Shown here: positions 1 to 8,257 of the stretch, piece by piece
Numbering within the stretch: position 1 is the stretch's first letter
Layout of the letters: each line of letters starts with the position of its first letter
NCBI RefSeq assembly: GCF_023656565.1
Contig: NZ_JAMOKG010000001.1
Coordinates: forward strand, 1,443,383-1,507,382
DNA: 64,000 nucleotides
Direction: 5' to 3'
From: Flavobacterium tyrosinilyticum
GTDB taxonomy: Bacteria; Bacteroidota; Bacteroidia; Flavobacteriales; Flavobacteriaceae
Program-made: the position numbers and the translations under genes
Notes under the pieces: generated by a model
Seen by the model: the letters and a program-made list of their open reading frames with translations, nothing else
Database searches by the model: none
What the model was told of the DNA's origin: nothing

Positions 1-263
1 TCTTGATGGCCTTTGTACTTTAAATTATGAATTAATTCTTGAACGATTCCCTTTTTATTAAAATACAAAAAGGTAGCGGCAAATTGAATATCGATCTTGC
101 CATAAAACTTTTTCATGGCCTCATTTTTCGGATCTAAATGATATTGAGTAAGAGGCATTTCATGTCGGCAAATCGTACAGAAAACCGTTTCATTTTGAAG
201 TAAAAGCGCACGGCATCCGCTACAGACTTTAGGGAAAAACAGATTTATTAGATAATTAATCAC
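1..263 (-). CDS. ComF family protein (partial, N-terminal part only)
   Basis: The minus strand reads an open frame from a GTG at 263 to the window edge. It begins VINYLINLFFPKVCSGC and has paired cysteines (CSGC and, about 18 residues later, CTIC), then an FYGKIDIQFAATFLYF stretch and a LIHNLKYKGH motif. This is the N-terminal zinc-binding part of ComF-like proteins, which carry a phosphoribosyltransferase fold and are linked to DNA uptake. The catalytic C-terminal part lies outside the window. The gene is divergent from glyS with about 98 bases between them. The GTG start is a choice: I saw no in-frame ATG nearby upstream. Confidence 0.8.
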   Translation of the reverse strand, partial: MINYLINLFFPKVCSGCRALLLQNETVFCTICRHEMPLTQYHLDPKNEAMKKFYGKIDIQFAATFLYFNKKGIVQELIHNLKYKGHQ

Positions 264-346
264 AAAAAGAGAGATTTTATTTACAAAAGTAACAAAATCA
301 ACACGTCAATCTTCATAATTTTTCTTTTTTATATAGGTAGTTTTTA

Positions 347-354
347 TATTTTTG
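347..354 (+). promoter_or_regulatory. -7 box of the glyS promoter (TATTTTTG)
   Basis: TATTTTTG matches the Bacteroidota -7 consensus TAnnTTTG. The glyS ATG follows only 7 bases after the box, so the transcript may be almost leaderless. No clear TTG -33 element is visible at the usual distance. Confidence 0.5.
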
Positions 355-361
355 CATCACT

Positions 362-1903
362 ATGGCAAAACAAGAAGATATATTTAAGAATGTGGTTTCG
401 CACGCAAAAGAGTACGGATTTATTTTTCCGTCAAGCGAAGTTTACGATGGTTTAAGTGCTGTATATGATTACGCACAAAACGGTGTCGAATTGAAAAAGA
501 ATATCCGTGAATATTGGTGGAAATCAATGGTTCAGATGAATGAAAATATTGTCGGCCTTGATGCTGCAATATTAATGCATCCAACAACTTGGAAAGCTTC
601 TGGCCACGTTGATGCATTCAATGATCCATTAATTGATAATAAAGATTCTAAAAAGAGATATAGAGCTGACGTTTTGGTTGAAGACCATGCTGAAAAAATT
701 CACCAAAAAGCGCAAAAAGAAATTGACAAAGCAAAAGCTCGTTTTGGCGATGCATTCAACGAACAAGAGTTTGTAACTACAAACGCTCGTGTAATTGAAT
801 ATTTGGCTAAAGAAAAAGAAATTAGAGAGCGTTTAGGTCGTTCTTTGGGAAACGGAGATTTGGCTGATGTTAAAGCTTTGATCGAAGAACTTGAAATTGC
901 TGATCCTGAAACGGGTTCTAAAAACTGGACAGAGGTAAAACAATTTAACTTGATGTTTGGAACAAAATTAGGTGCATCTGCAGAAAATGCAATGGATTTG
1001 TATTTACGTCCAGAAACGGCTCAAGGTATTTTTGTGAACTTCTTAAATGTTCAGAAATCGGGGCGTATGAAAGTTCCTTTTGGAATTGCTCAAACGGGTA
1101 AAGCATTTAGAAATGAAATTGTAGCAAGACAATTTATTTTCCGTATGCGTGAGTTTGAACAAATGGAAATGCAATTTTTTGTACGTCCAGGAGAAGAAAT
1201 GAAATCATACGAATACTGGAAAGAAACGCGTTTGAAATGGCATTTATCTTTAGGATTAGGAAAAGAAAATTACCGTTTTCACGATCACGAAAAATTAGCG
1301 CACTACGCAAACGCAGCAGCAGATATCGAATTTAATTTCCCATTTGGATTTAAAGAATTGGAAGGAATTCACTCTCGTACCGATTTCGATTTGAAAGCGC
1401 ACGAAGAATATTCTGGAAGAAAATTACAATATTTTGATCCTGAATTAAACGAAAATTATGTTCCTTACGTAGTAGAAACTTCTGTTGGTTTAGATCGTAT
1501 GTTCTTGGCTGTTTTTGCCACTTCATTAAAAGAAGAAACATTAGAAGACGGTTCTACAAGAACAGTTTTAAAATTGCCAGCAGTTTTAGCGCCAACTAAA
1601 GCAGCAGTATTACCATTGGTTAAAAAAGATGGCTTACCAGAAGTTTCAAGAAAAATCATTGAAGATTTGAAATGGGATTTCAATGTGGCTTATGATGAAA
1701 AAGATGCTGTAGGACGTCGTTACAGAAGACAAGATGCTTTAGGAACGCCTTTCTGTATTACGGTAGATCATCAAACTCTTGAAGACGAAACAGTAACAAT
1801 TCGTCATAGAGATACAATGAAACAAGATCGTGTAAAAATTACTGAATTAAGAGGTATTATCGAAAACGAAGTTTCGATGAAAAACTGGTTAATGAAAATG
1901 TAA
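362..1903 (+). CDS. glyS: Glycine--tRNA ligase (class II, homodimeric type)
   Basis: Charges tRNA-Gly with glycine in the cytoplasm. The 513-residue protein is of the single-chain alpha2 type found in Bacteroidota, archaea and eukaryotes, not the alpha2beta2 type of E. coli. Visible class II features are the motif-2 region GIAQTGKAFRNEI, the preceding RPETAQGIFVNF segment, the motif-3 ETSVGLDRMFLAV segment and a C-terminal anticodon-binding domain with LAPTKAAVLPLVKKDG and DAVGRRYRRQDALGTPFC. The start at 362 gives the usual MAKQEDIFKNVVSHAKEYG opening. A strong hairpin terminator follows the stop codon. Length and motif order look intact. Confidence 0.97.
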   Translation: MAKQEDIFKNVVSHAKEYGFIFPSSEVYDGLSAVYDYAQNGVELKKNIREYWWKSMVQMNENIVGLDAAILMHPTTWKASGHVDAFNDPLIDNKDSKKRYRADVLVEDHAEKIHQKAQKEIDKAKARFGDAFNEQEFVTTNARVIEYLAKEKEIRERLGRSLGNGDLADVKALIEELEIADPETGSKNWTEVKQFNLMFGTKLGASAENAMDLYLRPETAQGIFVNFLNVQKSGRMKVPFGIAQTGKAFRNEIVARQFIFRMREFEQMEMQFFVRPGEEMKSYEYWKETRLKWHLSLGLGKENYRFHDHEKLAHYANAAADIEFNFPFGFKELEGIHSRTDFDLKAHEEYSGRKLQYFDPELNENYVPYVVETSVGLDRMFLAVFATSLKEETLEDGSTRTVLKLPAVLAPTKAAVLPLVKKDGLPEVSRKIIEDLKWDFNVAYDEKDAVGRRYRRQDALGTPFCITVDHQTLEDETVTIRHRDTMKQDRVKITELRGIIENEVSMKNWLMKM

Positions 1904-1922
1904 TCTTTACAGTTTAGTATAG

Positions 1923-1957
1923 AAATCCCAAATTCCGTAACGGAGTTTGGGATTTTT
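1923..1957 (+). terminator. Rho-independent terminator after glyS
   Basis: A hairpin with arms AAATCCCAAA-TTCCG and CGGAG-TTTGGGATTT and a short TAA loop is followed by a T run. Confidence 0.85.
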
Positions 1958-2070
1958 GATTTTAAAAAGCAGGTATTTTATCGGCTTTTTTTGCATTTCA
2001 TCTTTATGTATTAACATTTGGGTTTAATGTGTTAACAATGAATTGTTTAAGATGTTTAAATCCGTAATTT

Positions 2071-2078
2071 TAAATTTG
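2071..2078 (+). promoter_or_regulatory. -7 box (TAAATTTG) upstream of the LytTR regulator
   Basis: TAAATTTG matches TAnnTTTG. It lies about 95 bases before the TTG start of the regulator. The nearest upstream TTG (2043-2045) is 25 bases away, longer than usual, so the match is moderate. Confidence 0.4.
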
Positions 2079-2173
2079 TAATACCGTCAAGAGCAATTTT
2101 TTTCTTCATTACATCAAATAAAAGCGATTTTTTGATTATGATTGCGTAGTGAGAAAACCAACAAAAACCGAAA

Positions 2174-2983
2174 TTGAAAAAGTATTCGTATATTATAATT
2201 GATGATGACGCTGAGAGTATTTTGAAGACTCAAACAACCGCTTCAGGTTTTTCAGAATTATCTTTTACGGCATCGGCATCCAATTTTGAAGACGGTTTAA
2301 ATTTGGTTTTAGAGCACCAGCCGGCTTTGATTTTTCTCGAGATCGAGCCCCAAAATGCTGCGAGTCATTTGTCTTTGACTTTTATTAGCGAGCTTCATCG
2401 TTTTTTGCAGCAGATTCCCAAAATTATTGTCACCACAAAACAAAAAGACAAAGCTTTTGATGCTATTCAATATGGCGTTTTTGATTATCTCTTAAAGCCA
2501 ATTCTATCAAACGATCTTTTAAAAACAATTTTAAAACTAAATAGAGCCAATTTAGGGACGCAAATTGCTCCGTTTAGGGAAGAACCTTCTTCTCTTGTTA
2601 TAGATCAAATAACGATTCCGCAAAACATTCAAAAACCATTAACAATTTGTATAAAATCATATGGCGATTATCGATATTTAAATGCAGAAGATATTTGTTA
2701 TTTTCAAGCCGATAATAACTCGACAGATATTTATTTAAACACTGGCGAAATGATTACAGCGTTTAAAACTTTAAAGCATTTTGAAAGTGTTTTGACGTAT
2801 CCTTTTATCCGGATTCATAACAGTTATGTAATTAATCGAAATTACATTTCAAGGATTCATAGCGGAAACTCAATCTGTTACATAAAAAACTCCACTAAGA
2901 AGATTCCTTTTTCTAAAACCTATCGAGGAAATGTAGAGCAGATTATTGCCGATTTTGCAGCAGGAAATTACCTAGAAGTCTAA
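2174..2983 (+). CDS. LytTR-family regulator with receiver domain lacking the phospho-acceptor Asp
   Basis: 269 residues: a response-regulator receiver (about 1-120) and a LytTR DNA-binding domain (about 150-255, with IRIHNSYVINRNYISRI). The receiver keeps the acidic pocket (IIIDDD, residues 10-12), the switch Thr (IIVTT) and the Lys of DYLLKP. The phospho-acceptor position reads FLEIEP, with Glu56 instead of Asp. Glu can mimic phospho-Asp, so the protein may be active without a kinase; this is inference. No LytS-type kinase is adjacent. The start is TTG: the same frame has a stop at 2150-2152 and no ATG between. Family assignment is sure, target genes unknown. Confidence 0.88.
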   Translation: MKKYSYIIIDDDAESILKTQTTASGFSELSFTASASNFEDGLNLVLEHQPALIFLEIEPQNAASHLSLTFISELHRFLQQIPKIIVTTKQKDKAFDAIQYGVFDYLLKPILSNDLLKTILKLNRANLGTQIAPFREEPSSLVIDQITIPQNIQKPLTICIKSYGDYRYLNAEDICYFQADNNSTDIYLNTGEMITAFKTLKHFESVLTYPFIRIHNSYVINRNYISRIHSGNSICYIKNSTKKIPFSKTYRGNVEQIIADFAAGNYLEV

Positions 2984-3097
2984 AAATTAGGCGATTACAT
3001 TGATTTGCTATCCATTGACTATCAATTGGGTACGATCTACCACAAACTCATTTTTTCGTATAAATTTTTTTCGACCTCAGTATTAGTTTTACACTCT

Positions 3098-3119
3098 GAT
3101 TCGCAACAAACAACGAATC
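3098..3119. repeat. Short inverted repeat upstream of the small exported protein
   Basis: GATTCG and CGAATC flank a 10-base spacer, about 40 bases before the ATG at 3159. It could be an operator or a leader hairpin; nothing else supports a function. Confidence 0.3.
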
Positions 3120-3158
3120 ATCTCCAAAAAAATAATACAAAACATTAAACCTCAGGTC

Positions 3159-3434
3159 ATGAAAAAAACAGCTTTAACATTCGGATTATTCTCATTAGTA
3201 ATAGTTGCAACTTCTTTTGCAAACCCAACAGCTTCTGCTCGTCCAAGTGAAGAATTAACTATTATTACTCCAATAGATGGAGGGCAAAAAACAACTCCAG
3301 ACAGAAAACGTGATAGCTTTCAACCTATAGATGGAGGACAAAAAACAACTCCAGATAGAAAATCAGATTTTGCAAATATTGGTGGGGTTAATTCTGACTC
3401 TCAATTATCTACTTTAAATAGAAAACTTGACTAA
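3159..3434 (+). CDS. Small exported protein with tandem PIDGGQKTTPDRK repeats
   Basis: 91 residues. Residues 1 to about 27 form a signal peptide (MKKTALTFGLF, hydrophobic core, then a small-residue ASA end). The mature part holds two near-identical 13-residue repeats, PIDGGQKTTPDRK, and a third degenerate copy (IGG...STLNRK). No known domain is recognised. It ends 97 bases before the start chosen for a TPR sensor kinase, separated by a terminator and a new promoter. The repeats resemble processed peptide precursors in general layout, so a secreted signal or a small structural protein are both possible. Function unknown. Confidence 0.7.
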   Translation: MKKTALTFGLFSLVIVATSFANPTASARPSEELTIITPIDGGQKTTPDRKRDSFQPIDGGQKTTPDRKSDFANIGGVNSDSQLSTLNRKLD

Positions 3435-3457
3435 AAGTTAAAAAATAAAAATATAAG

Positions 3458-3489
3458 AAAAGGCTATCAAGAATTGATAGCCTTTTTTT
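3458..3489 (+). terminator. Rho-independent terminator after the small exported protein
   Basis: Perfect 13-bp stem (AAAAGGCTATCAA / TTGATAGCCTTTT) with a GAA loop and a following T run. Confidence 0.9.
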
Positions 3490-3504
3490 GTATCTATACT
3501 TTTG
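3474..3504 (+). promoter_or_regulatory. Promoter of the TPR histidine kinase operon
   Basis: TTG at 3474-3476, a 20-base spacer, then TACTTTTG at 3497-3504: a full match to the Bacteroidota TTG / TAnnTTTG pattern. The TTG lies in the downstream arm of the preceding terminator. This rules out 3474 as a translation start for the kinase. Confidence 0.7.
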
Positions 3505-3530
3505 TTATTTTTGATGAAAATCAAAATCTT

Positions 3531-5585
3531 TTGAAAAAATATAACCAAATAGTATTGCTTCTATTCTTAATTTTATTTGGTTGTACCAAGAAAGATAACC
3601 TTTATAAAAATTTAAATCCTTCTAAAGATAGCCTGTCTATTTATCTCTCATTGGCAAACGATATTGATTTATCTCGTAAGCTTAAAGAGGATTATAATGA
3701 AAAAGCATTAGCAATTATCTTAAGCGAAAAAGATGATTCTTTAAATAAAGTAAATTTATTTAAAGTGGCCAATCGATACTATAATATGAACGATTTACAG
3801 TCGTATGGCCGCATTTCTAAATTAATTGTAACAAGATCCCTAAACAGTCGCGATTCGATAAATTTAGCAAAAGCGTATACTTATCTTGGAGATTATTATA
3901 GTCGAAAGTCAGTTTCAGATAGCGCTTTTTTAGTTTACTTCAAGGCAGAAAAAATATACAAGCAAATTGATGATAAAATTAATTTAGCTAAAACCTATTT
4001 TAGTAAAGCCGATCTTCAGTTTAAAGGAAGTGACTTGTTTGAAAGTGAAATTACCATTTTTAAAGCGCTGAAAATACTTAAGGACCAGAAAAATGTAAGC
4101 GATCTGCTCTATCAATGTTATAATCTGTTGGGAGTATTGTATAATGAGCGTGAAGAATATAATAAAGCTTTAGAGTTTCATAATAAAGCATTGGCGATTT
4201 TAAAAGATCCATCGATTCCGTCAGATTTTCAGCTCAAGGCAACTTCACTTAATAATATTGGTTTTGTGTATTTAAGTATGAAGAATTATAAAAATGCAAA
4301 ACAAAATTTTTCTGAAGGGCTCAAACAAAAGAATTTATTTCAAGAAAGCACATCGTTGTATGCCATGTTGTTAGATAATCTAGCATACTCAAAAATTAAA
4401 ATGAATGAATTTGACGATATTCCAAAACAATTTTATGCATCGCTGAAGATTAGAGACAGCTTAAATTTGACATCGGGAATAATTTTAAATAAAATACATC
4501 TGTCTGAATTTTACGCTATTAAAAAAGATACTTTTCAGGCAATTAAACTCTCTCAGGAAGCTTTAAGCCTCTCTAAAAAATCCAATAAACTAAGAAACAC
4601 ACTTGAAGCCTTAAAACAGTTAGCTGTCGTTGATCCTAAAAATGCATCGGAATATTCGAAAGAATATATTCAGTTAAATGACAAATTGTTAAAAGCAGAA
4701 CGAAGAATGGGAGAGAAGTTCTCTCGCATTGAATACGAAACCAACGAAATTAAAGACCAAAATTCCAATCTTCAGGAAAAAAATAAAACTTTGGTTTATG
4801 TATTTAGTATTTGTACATTGCTCGGACTGTTTTTTTATGTTTACAAAACACAGCAAGCCCGAAATCGAGAATTGCTTTTTAAACAGCAGCAACAGATTGC
4901 AAATGAAGATATTTACAATTTGATGATTTCGCAGCAAAATGAAATTGAGCTTACAAGAATAAAAGAAAAGAAAAGAGTTGCACAAGAGCTGCACGATGGC
5001 GTTTTAGGACGAATGTTTGGTATTCGAATAAGTTTGGATAGTTTGGATAAACTAGACGAAGAAGAAGCTGTTTTTAAAAGAAAAAAGTATCTTACAGAAC
5101 TAAAAAATGTAGAGCAGGATATTAGAGAAATTTCGCATGACTTAAATAGAGAAAAGTCAGAATTAATTAATAATTTTGTCTCTATTTTAGGAAAACTGTT
5201 TGAAGATCAAAGAAATACGTATAGTTCGAAGCTGATTACTACTTTTGATCCTGATATTAAATGGGATTCAATTAGTAATATTGAAAAAATCAATTTGTAT
5301 CGAATTGTTCAGGAAGGACTCCAAAATTGTAATAAATATGCCAATGCTGATATTATAAAAGTGGCGTTTAAAAACGAAAATAATAATTTGGTTTTAACCA
5401 TTGAAGATGACGGAATTGGATTTAATACCAATAAGACCAAAAACGGAATTGGTCTGCATAATATAGAATATCGTGCGAAAGAATGTAAGGGTACAGTTAC
5501 GATAAAATCTGCCAAAGGAGAAGGAACAATTCTCACTATAAAAGTCCCAATAGAGCCAAATAATAACCTGCATAATGACATTTGA
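3531..5585 (+). CDS. TPR-repeat sensor histidine kinase (HisKA_3 / NarX type), lipoprotein-like N-terminus
   Basis: 684 residues from the TTG at 3531. The frame is open further up, but those codons lie in the terminator and promoter at 3458-3504. From 3531 the protein starts LKKYNQIVLLLFLILFGC, a lipoprotein-type signal with a Cys. Several TPR repeats follow (helices with CYNLLGVLYNEREEYNKALEF and SLNNIGFVYLSMKNYKNA), then one membrane helix (VYVFSICTLLGLFFYVY), a coiled coil, the HisKA_3 H-box with ELHDGVLGRMF (His488), and an HATPase_c domain with EGLQNCNKYANA and DDGIGFN...NGIGL. It overlaps the response regulator by 11 bases, so the two form a pair. The signal it senses is unknown; TPR domains often bind peptides or proteins. 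Confidence 0.9.
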   Translation: MKKYNQIVLLLFLILFGCTKKDNLYKNLNPSKDSLSIYLSLANDIDLSRKLKEDYNEKALAIILSEKDDSLNKVNLFKVANRYYNMNDLQSYGRISKLIVTRSLNSRDSINLAKAYTYLGDYYSRKSVSDSAFLVYFKAEKIYKQIDDKINLAKTYFSKADLQFKGSDLFESEITIFKALKILKDQKNVSDLLYQCYNLLGVLYNEREEYNKALEFHNKALAILKDPSIPSDFQLKATSLNNIGFVYLSMKNYKNAKQNFSEGLKQKNLFQESTSLYAMLLDNLAYSKIKMNEFDDIPKQFYASLKIRDSLNLTSGIILNKIHLSEFYAIKKDTFQAIKLSQEALSLSKKSNKLRNTLEALKQLAVVDPKNASEYSKEYIQLNDKLLKAERRMGEKFSRIEYETNEIKDQNSNLQEKNKTLVYVFSICTLLGLFFYVYKTQQARNRELLFKQQQQIANEDIYNLMISQQNEIELTRIKEKKRVAQELHDGVLGRMFGIRISLDSLDKLDEEEAVFKRKKYLTELKNVEQDIREISHDLNREKSELINNFVSILGKLFEDQRNTYSSKLITTFDPDIKWDSISNIEKINLYRIVQEGLQNCNKYANADIIKVAFKNENNNLVLTIEDDGIGFNTNKTKNGIGLHNIEYRAKECKGTVTIKSAKGEGTILTIKVPIEPNNNLHNDI

Positions 5586-6273
5586 TTTAACAGCCTCAGT
5601 TCCACAATTAGTTAGAAAGAATATTTTAATAGTAGATGACCATCCGTTTATTATTGAAGGTTATAAAAATGCTATAACTCGTTATAATCCAAAGCAATAT
5701 GAGTTTTTAATTTCACAGGCGCATGATTGCAGATCGGGTTATGATATAATTGAAAACAATAGCACGCCACAGTTTGATATTGCTTTTTTGGATATCAGTA
5801 TGCCTCCTTACGAAGAAAAAGAGATATTTTCGGGTGAAGATCTGGCAAAATTACTTTTGAAAAAAATGCCTTCGTGCAAGATTATTCTTTTGACGATGTA
5901 TACCGAATTGCTGAAAATTAAAACCATTATCAGAACAATTCAGCCAAACGGATTGATCATTAAAAATGACCTTACTTTTGACGAATTACTCCTAGCTTTT
6001 GATAAAGTAATGAAAAATGAAAAATATTATAGCCAGTCGGTTGTAAAAATGCTGAATCAATCTACGCATAATGCAATAGAGATCGATCAATACGATAAAC
6101 AGATATTAATTCATCTAGAAAACGGAACCTCAATTCATGAAATGCTTCAGGTTATTCCGATTTCATTAAATGCCGTTGAAAAAAGAAAAAAGCATTTAAT
6201 GGATTTGCTAAAAATAAAAAGTGGTTCTGATCAAGATTTGGTTAAAGAGGCGAAAAGCAAAGGACTTTTTTAA
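5575..6273 (+). CDS. NarL/FixJ-type response regulator
   Basis: 232 residues. The receiver has ILIVDDHP (Asp21, Asp22), phospho-acceptor Asp73 in FLDISMP, the switch Thr in IILLTMY and Lys in GLIIKND. A C-terminal helix-turn-helix region (about 165-230) has the LuxR/NarL-like order DKQILIHLENG...ISLNAVEKRKKHLMDLL. The ATG sits inside the end of the kinase gene (11-base overlap), which signals translational coupling and a cognate pair. Targets are not visible; the small exported protein upstream is a candidate. Confidence 0.9.
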   Translation: MTFDLTASVPQLVRKNILIVDDHPFIIEGYKNAITRYNPKQYEFLISQAHDCRSGYDIIENNSTPQFDIAFLDISMPPYEEKEIFSGEDLAKLLLKKMPSCKIILLTMYTELLKIKTIIRTIQPNGLIIKNDLTFDELLLAFDKVMKNEKYYSQSVVKMLNQSTHNAIEIDQYDKQILIHLENGTSIHEMLQVIPISLNAVEKRKKHLMDLLKIKSGSDQDLVKEAKSKGLF

Positions 6274-6321
6274 AAGTCAAATTCGAATAATGAAATTCCA
6301 AATTCCAAAAAAAGCGAAATA

Positions 6322-6370
6322 GAAAATCCAAATTCCAATGTTCAAGTCATTATTGGAATTTGGATTTTTT
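6322..6370. terminator. Bidirectional terminator between the response regulator and thiL
   Basis: Perfect 15-bp stem, AATCCAAATTCCAAT / ATTGGAATTTGGATT, with a T run on the plus side and an A-rich left flank. It lies between convergent genes. Confidence 0.75.
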
Positions 6371-6391
6371 AATATTGGAATTTTCTAAAAA

Positions 6392-7438
6392 TTATTCACT
6401 CAAAGCATCCCATCCGCGTGCTTTTAAAGCGATTTTTGTGTTGGCGCGGGTTACAAGGTGGATTCCTTCATTTTCCTCCGTCATATGTCCAATAACAGAG
6501 AAGTTCGGATTTCCTTTTATTTTGTCAAAATCATTAATATCAATCGTAAATAAAAGTTCGTAATCTTCACCGCCGTTTATAGCAACTGTGGTACTGTCGA
6601 TATTAAATTCTTCGCAAGTAGAAATAAACTGAGGATCTAATGGCAATTTATCTTCATATAAATTACAACCCACTTTTGATTGCTTACAGATATGAATAAT
6701 TTCAGAAGATAATCCATCTGAAATATCAATCATTGCTGTTGGTTTTATGTCTAAAGCATGAAGTAGGGTGCGAACATCTTTTCGTGCCTCAGGTTTCAAT
6801 TGGCGTTCTACCAAATAAGTATAAGGATCTAAATCGGGCTGATTGTTTGGATTAACCTGAAAAACTTGTTTTTCGCGTTCCAAAACTTGCAATCCCATAT
6901 AAGCCGCACCAATATCACCCGTTACAACCAATAAATCTGTTTTTTGAGCCCCGTTTCTGTAAACCAGTTCGTTTTCGTCAGCTTCACCAATTGCAGTAAT
7001 GCTGATAATTAATCCTTTTTGAGATGAGGTTGTATCTCCGCCAATAACATCAACTTTATATTCTTTTGCGGCATGTGTAATTCCTGCAAATAATTCTTCT
7101 AAAGCTTCAAGCGGAAAACGATTAGAAACCGCAACCGAAACTGTAATTTGAGTCGGTTTTGCATTCATCGCACAAATATCAGAAACATTTACCACAACCG
7201 CTTTGTATCCTAAATGCTTCAATGGCATATAAGCCAAATCAAAATGAACTCCTTCAATTAATAAATCGGTAGAAACTACTACTTTTTTGTCTTTAAAATC
7301 AAGAACAGCAGCATCATCGCCAATACTTTTTAAGGTAGATTCTTGAGTAACGTCAAAGTTTTTGGTTAAATGTTCAATTAAACCGAATTCGCCTAATTGC
7401 GCTATACTAGTTCTCTGCTGATTTTTATCTTCTATCAT
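6392..7438 (-). CDS. thiL: Thiamine-monophosphate kinase
   Basis: 348 residues. Phosphorylates thiamine monophosphate to thiamine diphosphate with ATP. The AIRS-like fold shows its typical motifs: IGDDAAVLDF near the N-terminus, VVSTDLLIEGVHFDL, the Gly/Asp-rich KVDVIGGDTTSS, MIDISDGLSSEI and INGGEDYELLFTI near the C-terminus. The metal-binding Asp residues in these motifs are present. It is a single gene with its own promoter (-7 box at 7468-7475). No other thiamine gene is close. Confidence 0.96.
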   Translation of the reverse strand: MIEDKNQQRTSIAQLGEFGLIEHLTKNFDVTQESTLKSIGDDAAVLDFKDKKVVVSTDLLIEGVHFDLAYMPLKHLGYKAVVVNVSDICAMNAKPTQITVSVAVSNRFPLEALEELFAGITHAAKEYKVDVIGGDTTSSQKGLIISITAIGEADENELVYRNGAQKTDLLVVTGDIGAAYMGLQVLEREKQVFQVNPNNQPDLDPYTYLVERQLKPEARKDVRTLLHALDIKPTAMIDISDGLSSEIIHICKQSKVGCNLYEDKLPLDPQFISTCEEFNIDSTTVAINGGEDYELLFTIDINDFDKIKGNPNFSVIGHMTEENEGIHLVTRANTKIALKARGWDALSE

Positions 7439-7467
7439 TTCTCTTAAGTTCCAAAGTTATTAAGGTG

Positions 7468-7475
7468 CAAAGGTA
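7468..7475 (-). promoter_or_regulatory. -7 box for thiL (minus strand TACCTTTG)
   Basis: The plus strand reads CAAAGGTA, the complement of TAnnTTTG, 30 bases before the thiL start. Confidence 0.5.
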
Positions 7476-7489
7476 CAAAGGATTTTTTT

Positions 7490-7531
7490 TAAAGATGCTA
7501 AGATTCTGAGATACTAAGGTTCTAAGTTTTT
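7490..7531. repeat. CTAAG-type short tandem repeat tract
   Basis: Units of 7-8 bases of the form GATGCTAAG, ATTCTGAG, ATACTAAG, GTTCTAAG follow one another. Similar tracts occur at 9774-9812, 50041-50081 and 50185-50216, always next to a gene start. Confidence 0.6.
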
Positions 7532-7537
7532 TATTCT

Positions 7538-7623
7538 GTAAAGACGCACCGTGCGTCTTACGTCCTGTATATAGTCATTGTTTAAGACATACTGTGTGTA
7601 GACGGACTGCAGTGCGTCTCTAC
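7538..7623. repeat. Two copies of a GACGCAC/GTGCGTC palindromic repeat
   Basis: Copy 1 (7538-7561) is a near-perfect palindrome GTAAGACGCAC-like / GTGCGTCTTAC. Copy 2 (7598-7623) is a variant with arms GTAGACG and CGTCTCTAC around CTGCAG. Both lie in the thiL/DinB divergent intergenic region. Confidence 0.6.
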
Positions 7624-7692
7624 GTTTGTGAGCAGTAAAAAAAAATTCATTTATTTTTTTGCTACTGACAAACTGTTGTCACCGGCCCATTC

Positions 7693-7700
7693 TACTTTTG
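7693..7700 (+). promoter_or_regulatory. -7 box (TACTTTTG) for the DinB pair
   Basis: TACTTTTG matches the consensus exactly, 30 bases before the ATG. A TTG at 7676-7678 is only 14 bases upstream, so the -33 element is weak. Confidence 0.5.
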
Positions 7701-7730
7701 AAGTATTAAAAATATTTAAACTTTAAAACC

Positions 7731-8210
7731 ATGAAAACATTAGAAGCACAAGTTATTACTTCAGAAGATTTATTAAAACACTGGCAAGGACACAGAGCAC
7801 TTACACGTCGTTTAATTGAGATTTTTCCGGAGAAAGATTTTTTCGAATTTTCAATTGGCGGAATGCGTCCTTTTGCAAAATTAGTAGATGAACTTTTGGC
7901 TATTGCAGTTCCAGGGTTAAAAGGAATTGTGACTAAGCAAACGGAAGCATTTTCAGAAGGAAAAGACAATTTGATTTTCAAAGCGCAATATTTGGAAAAA
8001 TGGGACGAAGCTACAGCAGAAATCAATAAATATTGGGAACAATTATCGGTTGAAGATTTTAGCGAGACCTTTAATCTTTTTGGACAATATGAATTTCCTG
8101 TAATTCAGAATATTCTATATTTTATTGATAATGAAGTGCATCATCGCGGGCAAGCTTACGTTTATTTAAGAGCTTTAAATATCGAACCACCGTTTTTCTG
8201 GGAGAGATAA
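7731..8210 (+). CDS. DinB-family protein
   Basis: 159 residues, a four-helix DinB/YfiT-like fold. The C-terminal VHHRGQAYVYLR holds the paired histidines of the DinB metal triad. The first His usually found in helix 2 is not obvious (the segment reads KLVDELLAIAVPG), so metal binding may be altered. Many family members act as thiol transferases or have no known role. A second DinB-family gene follows 47 bases downstream on the same strand; the two differ widely in sequence. Confidence 0.85.
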   Translation: MKTLEAQVITSEDLLKHWQGHRALTRRLIEIFPEKDFFEFSIGGMRPFAKLVDELLAIAVPGLKGIVTKQTEAFSEGKDNLIFKAQYLEKWDEATAEINKYWEQLSVEDFSETFNLFGQYEFPVIQNILYFIDNEVHHRGQAYVYLRALNIEPPFFWER

Positions 8211-8257
8211 TTAATGATTTTTTGCTAACTTAATATCAGAAATCTAAAACTAAGATT

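Noticed and set aside
3474..3530. Longer start of the TPR kinase at TTG 3474
   Set aside because: The codons lie in the terminator stem and the promoter; the signal peptide appears only from 3531.
2174..6273. LytTR regulator as partner of the TPR kinase
   Set aside because: The kinase overlaps its own NarL-type regulator, and the LytTR receiver lacks the phospho-acceptor Asp.
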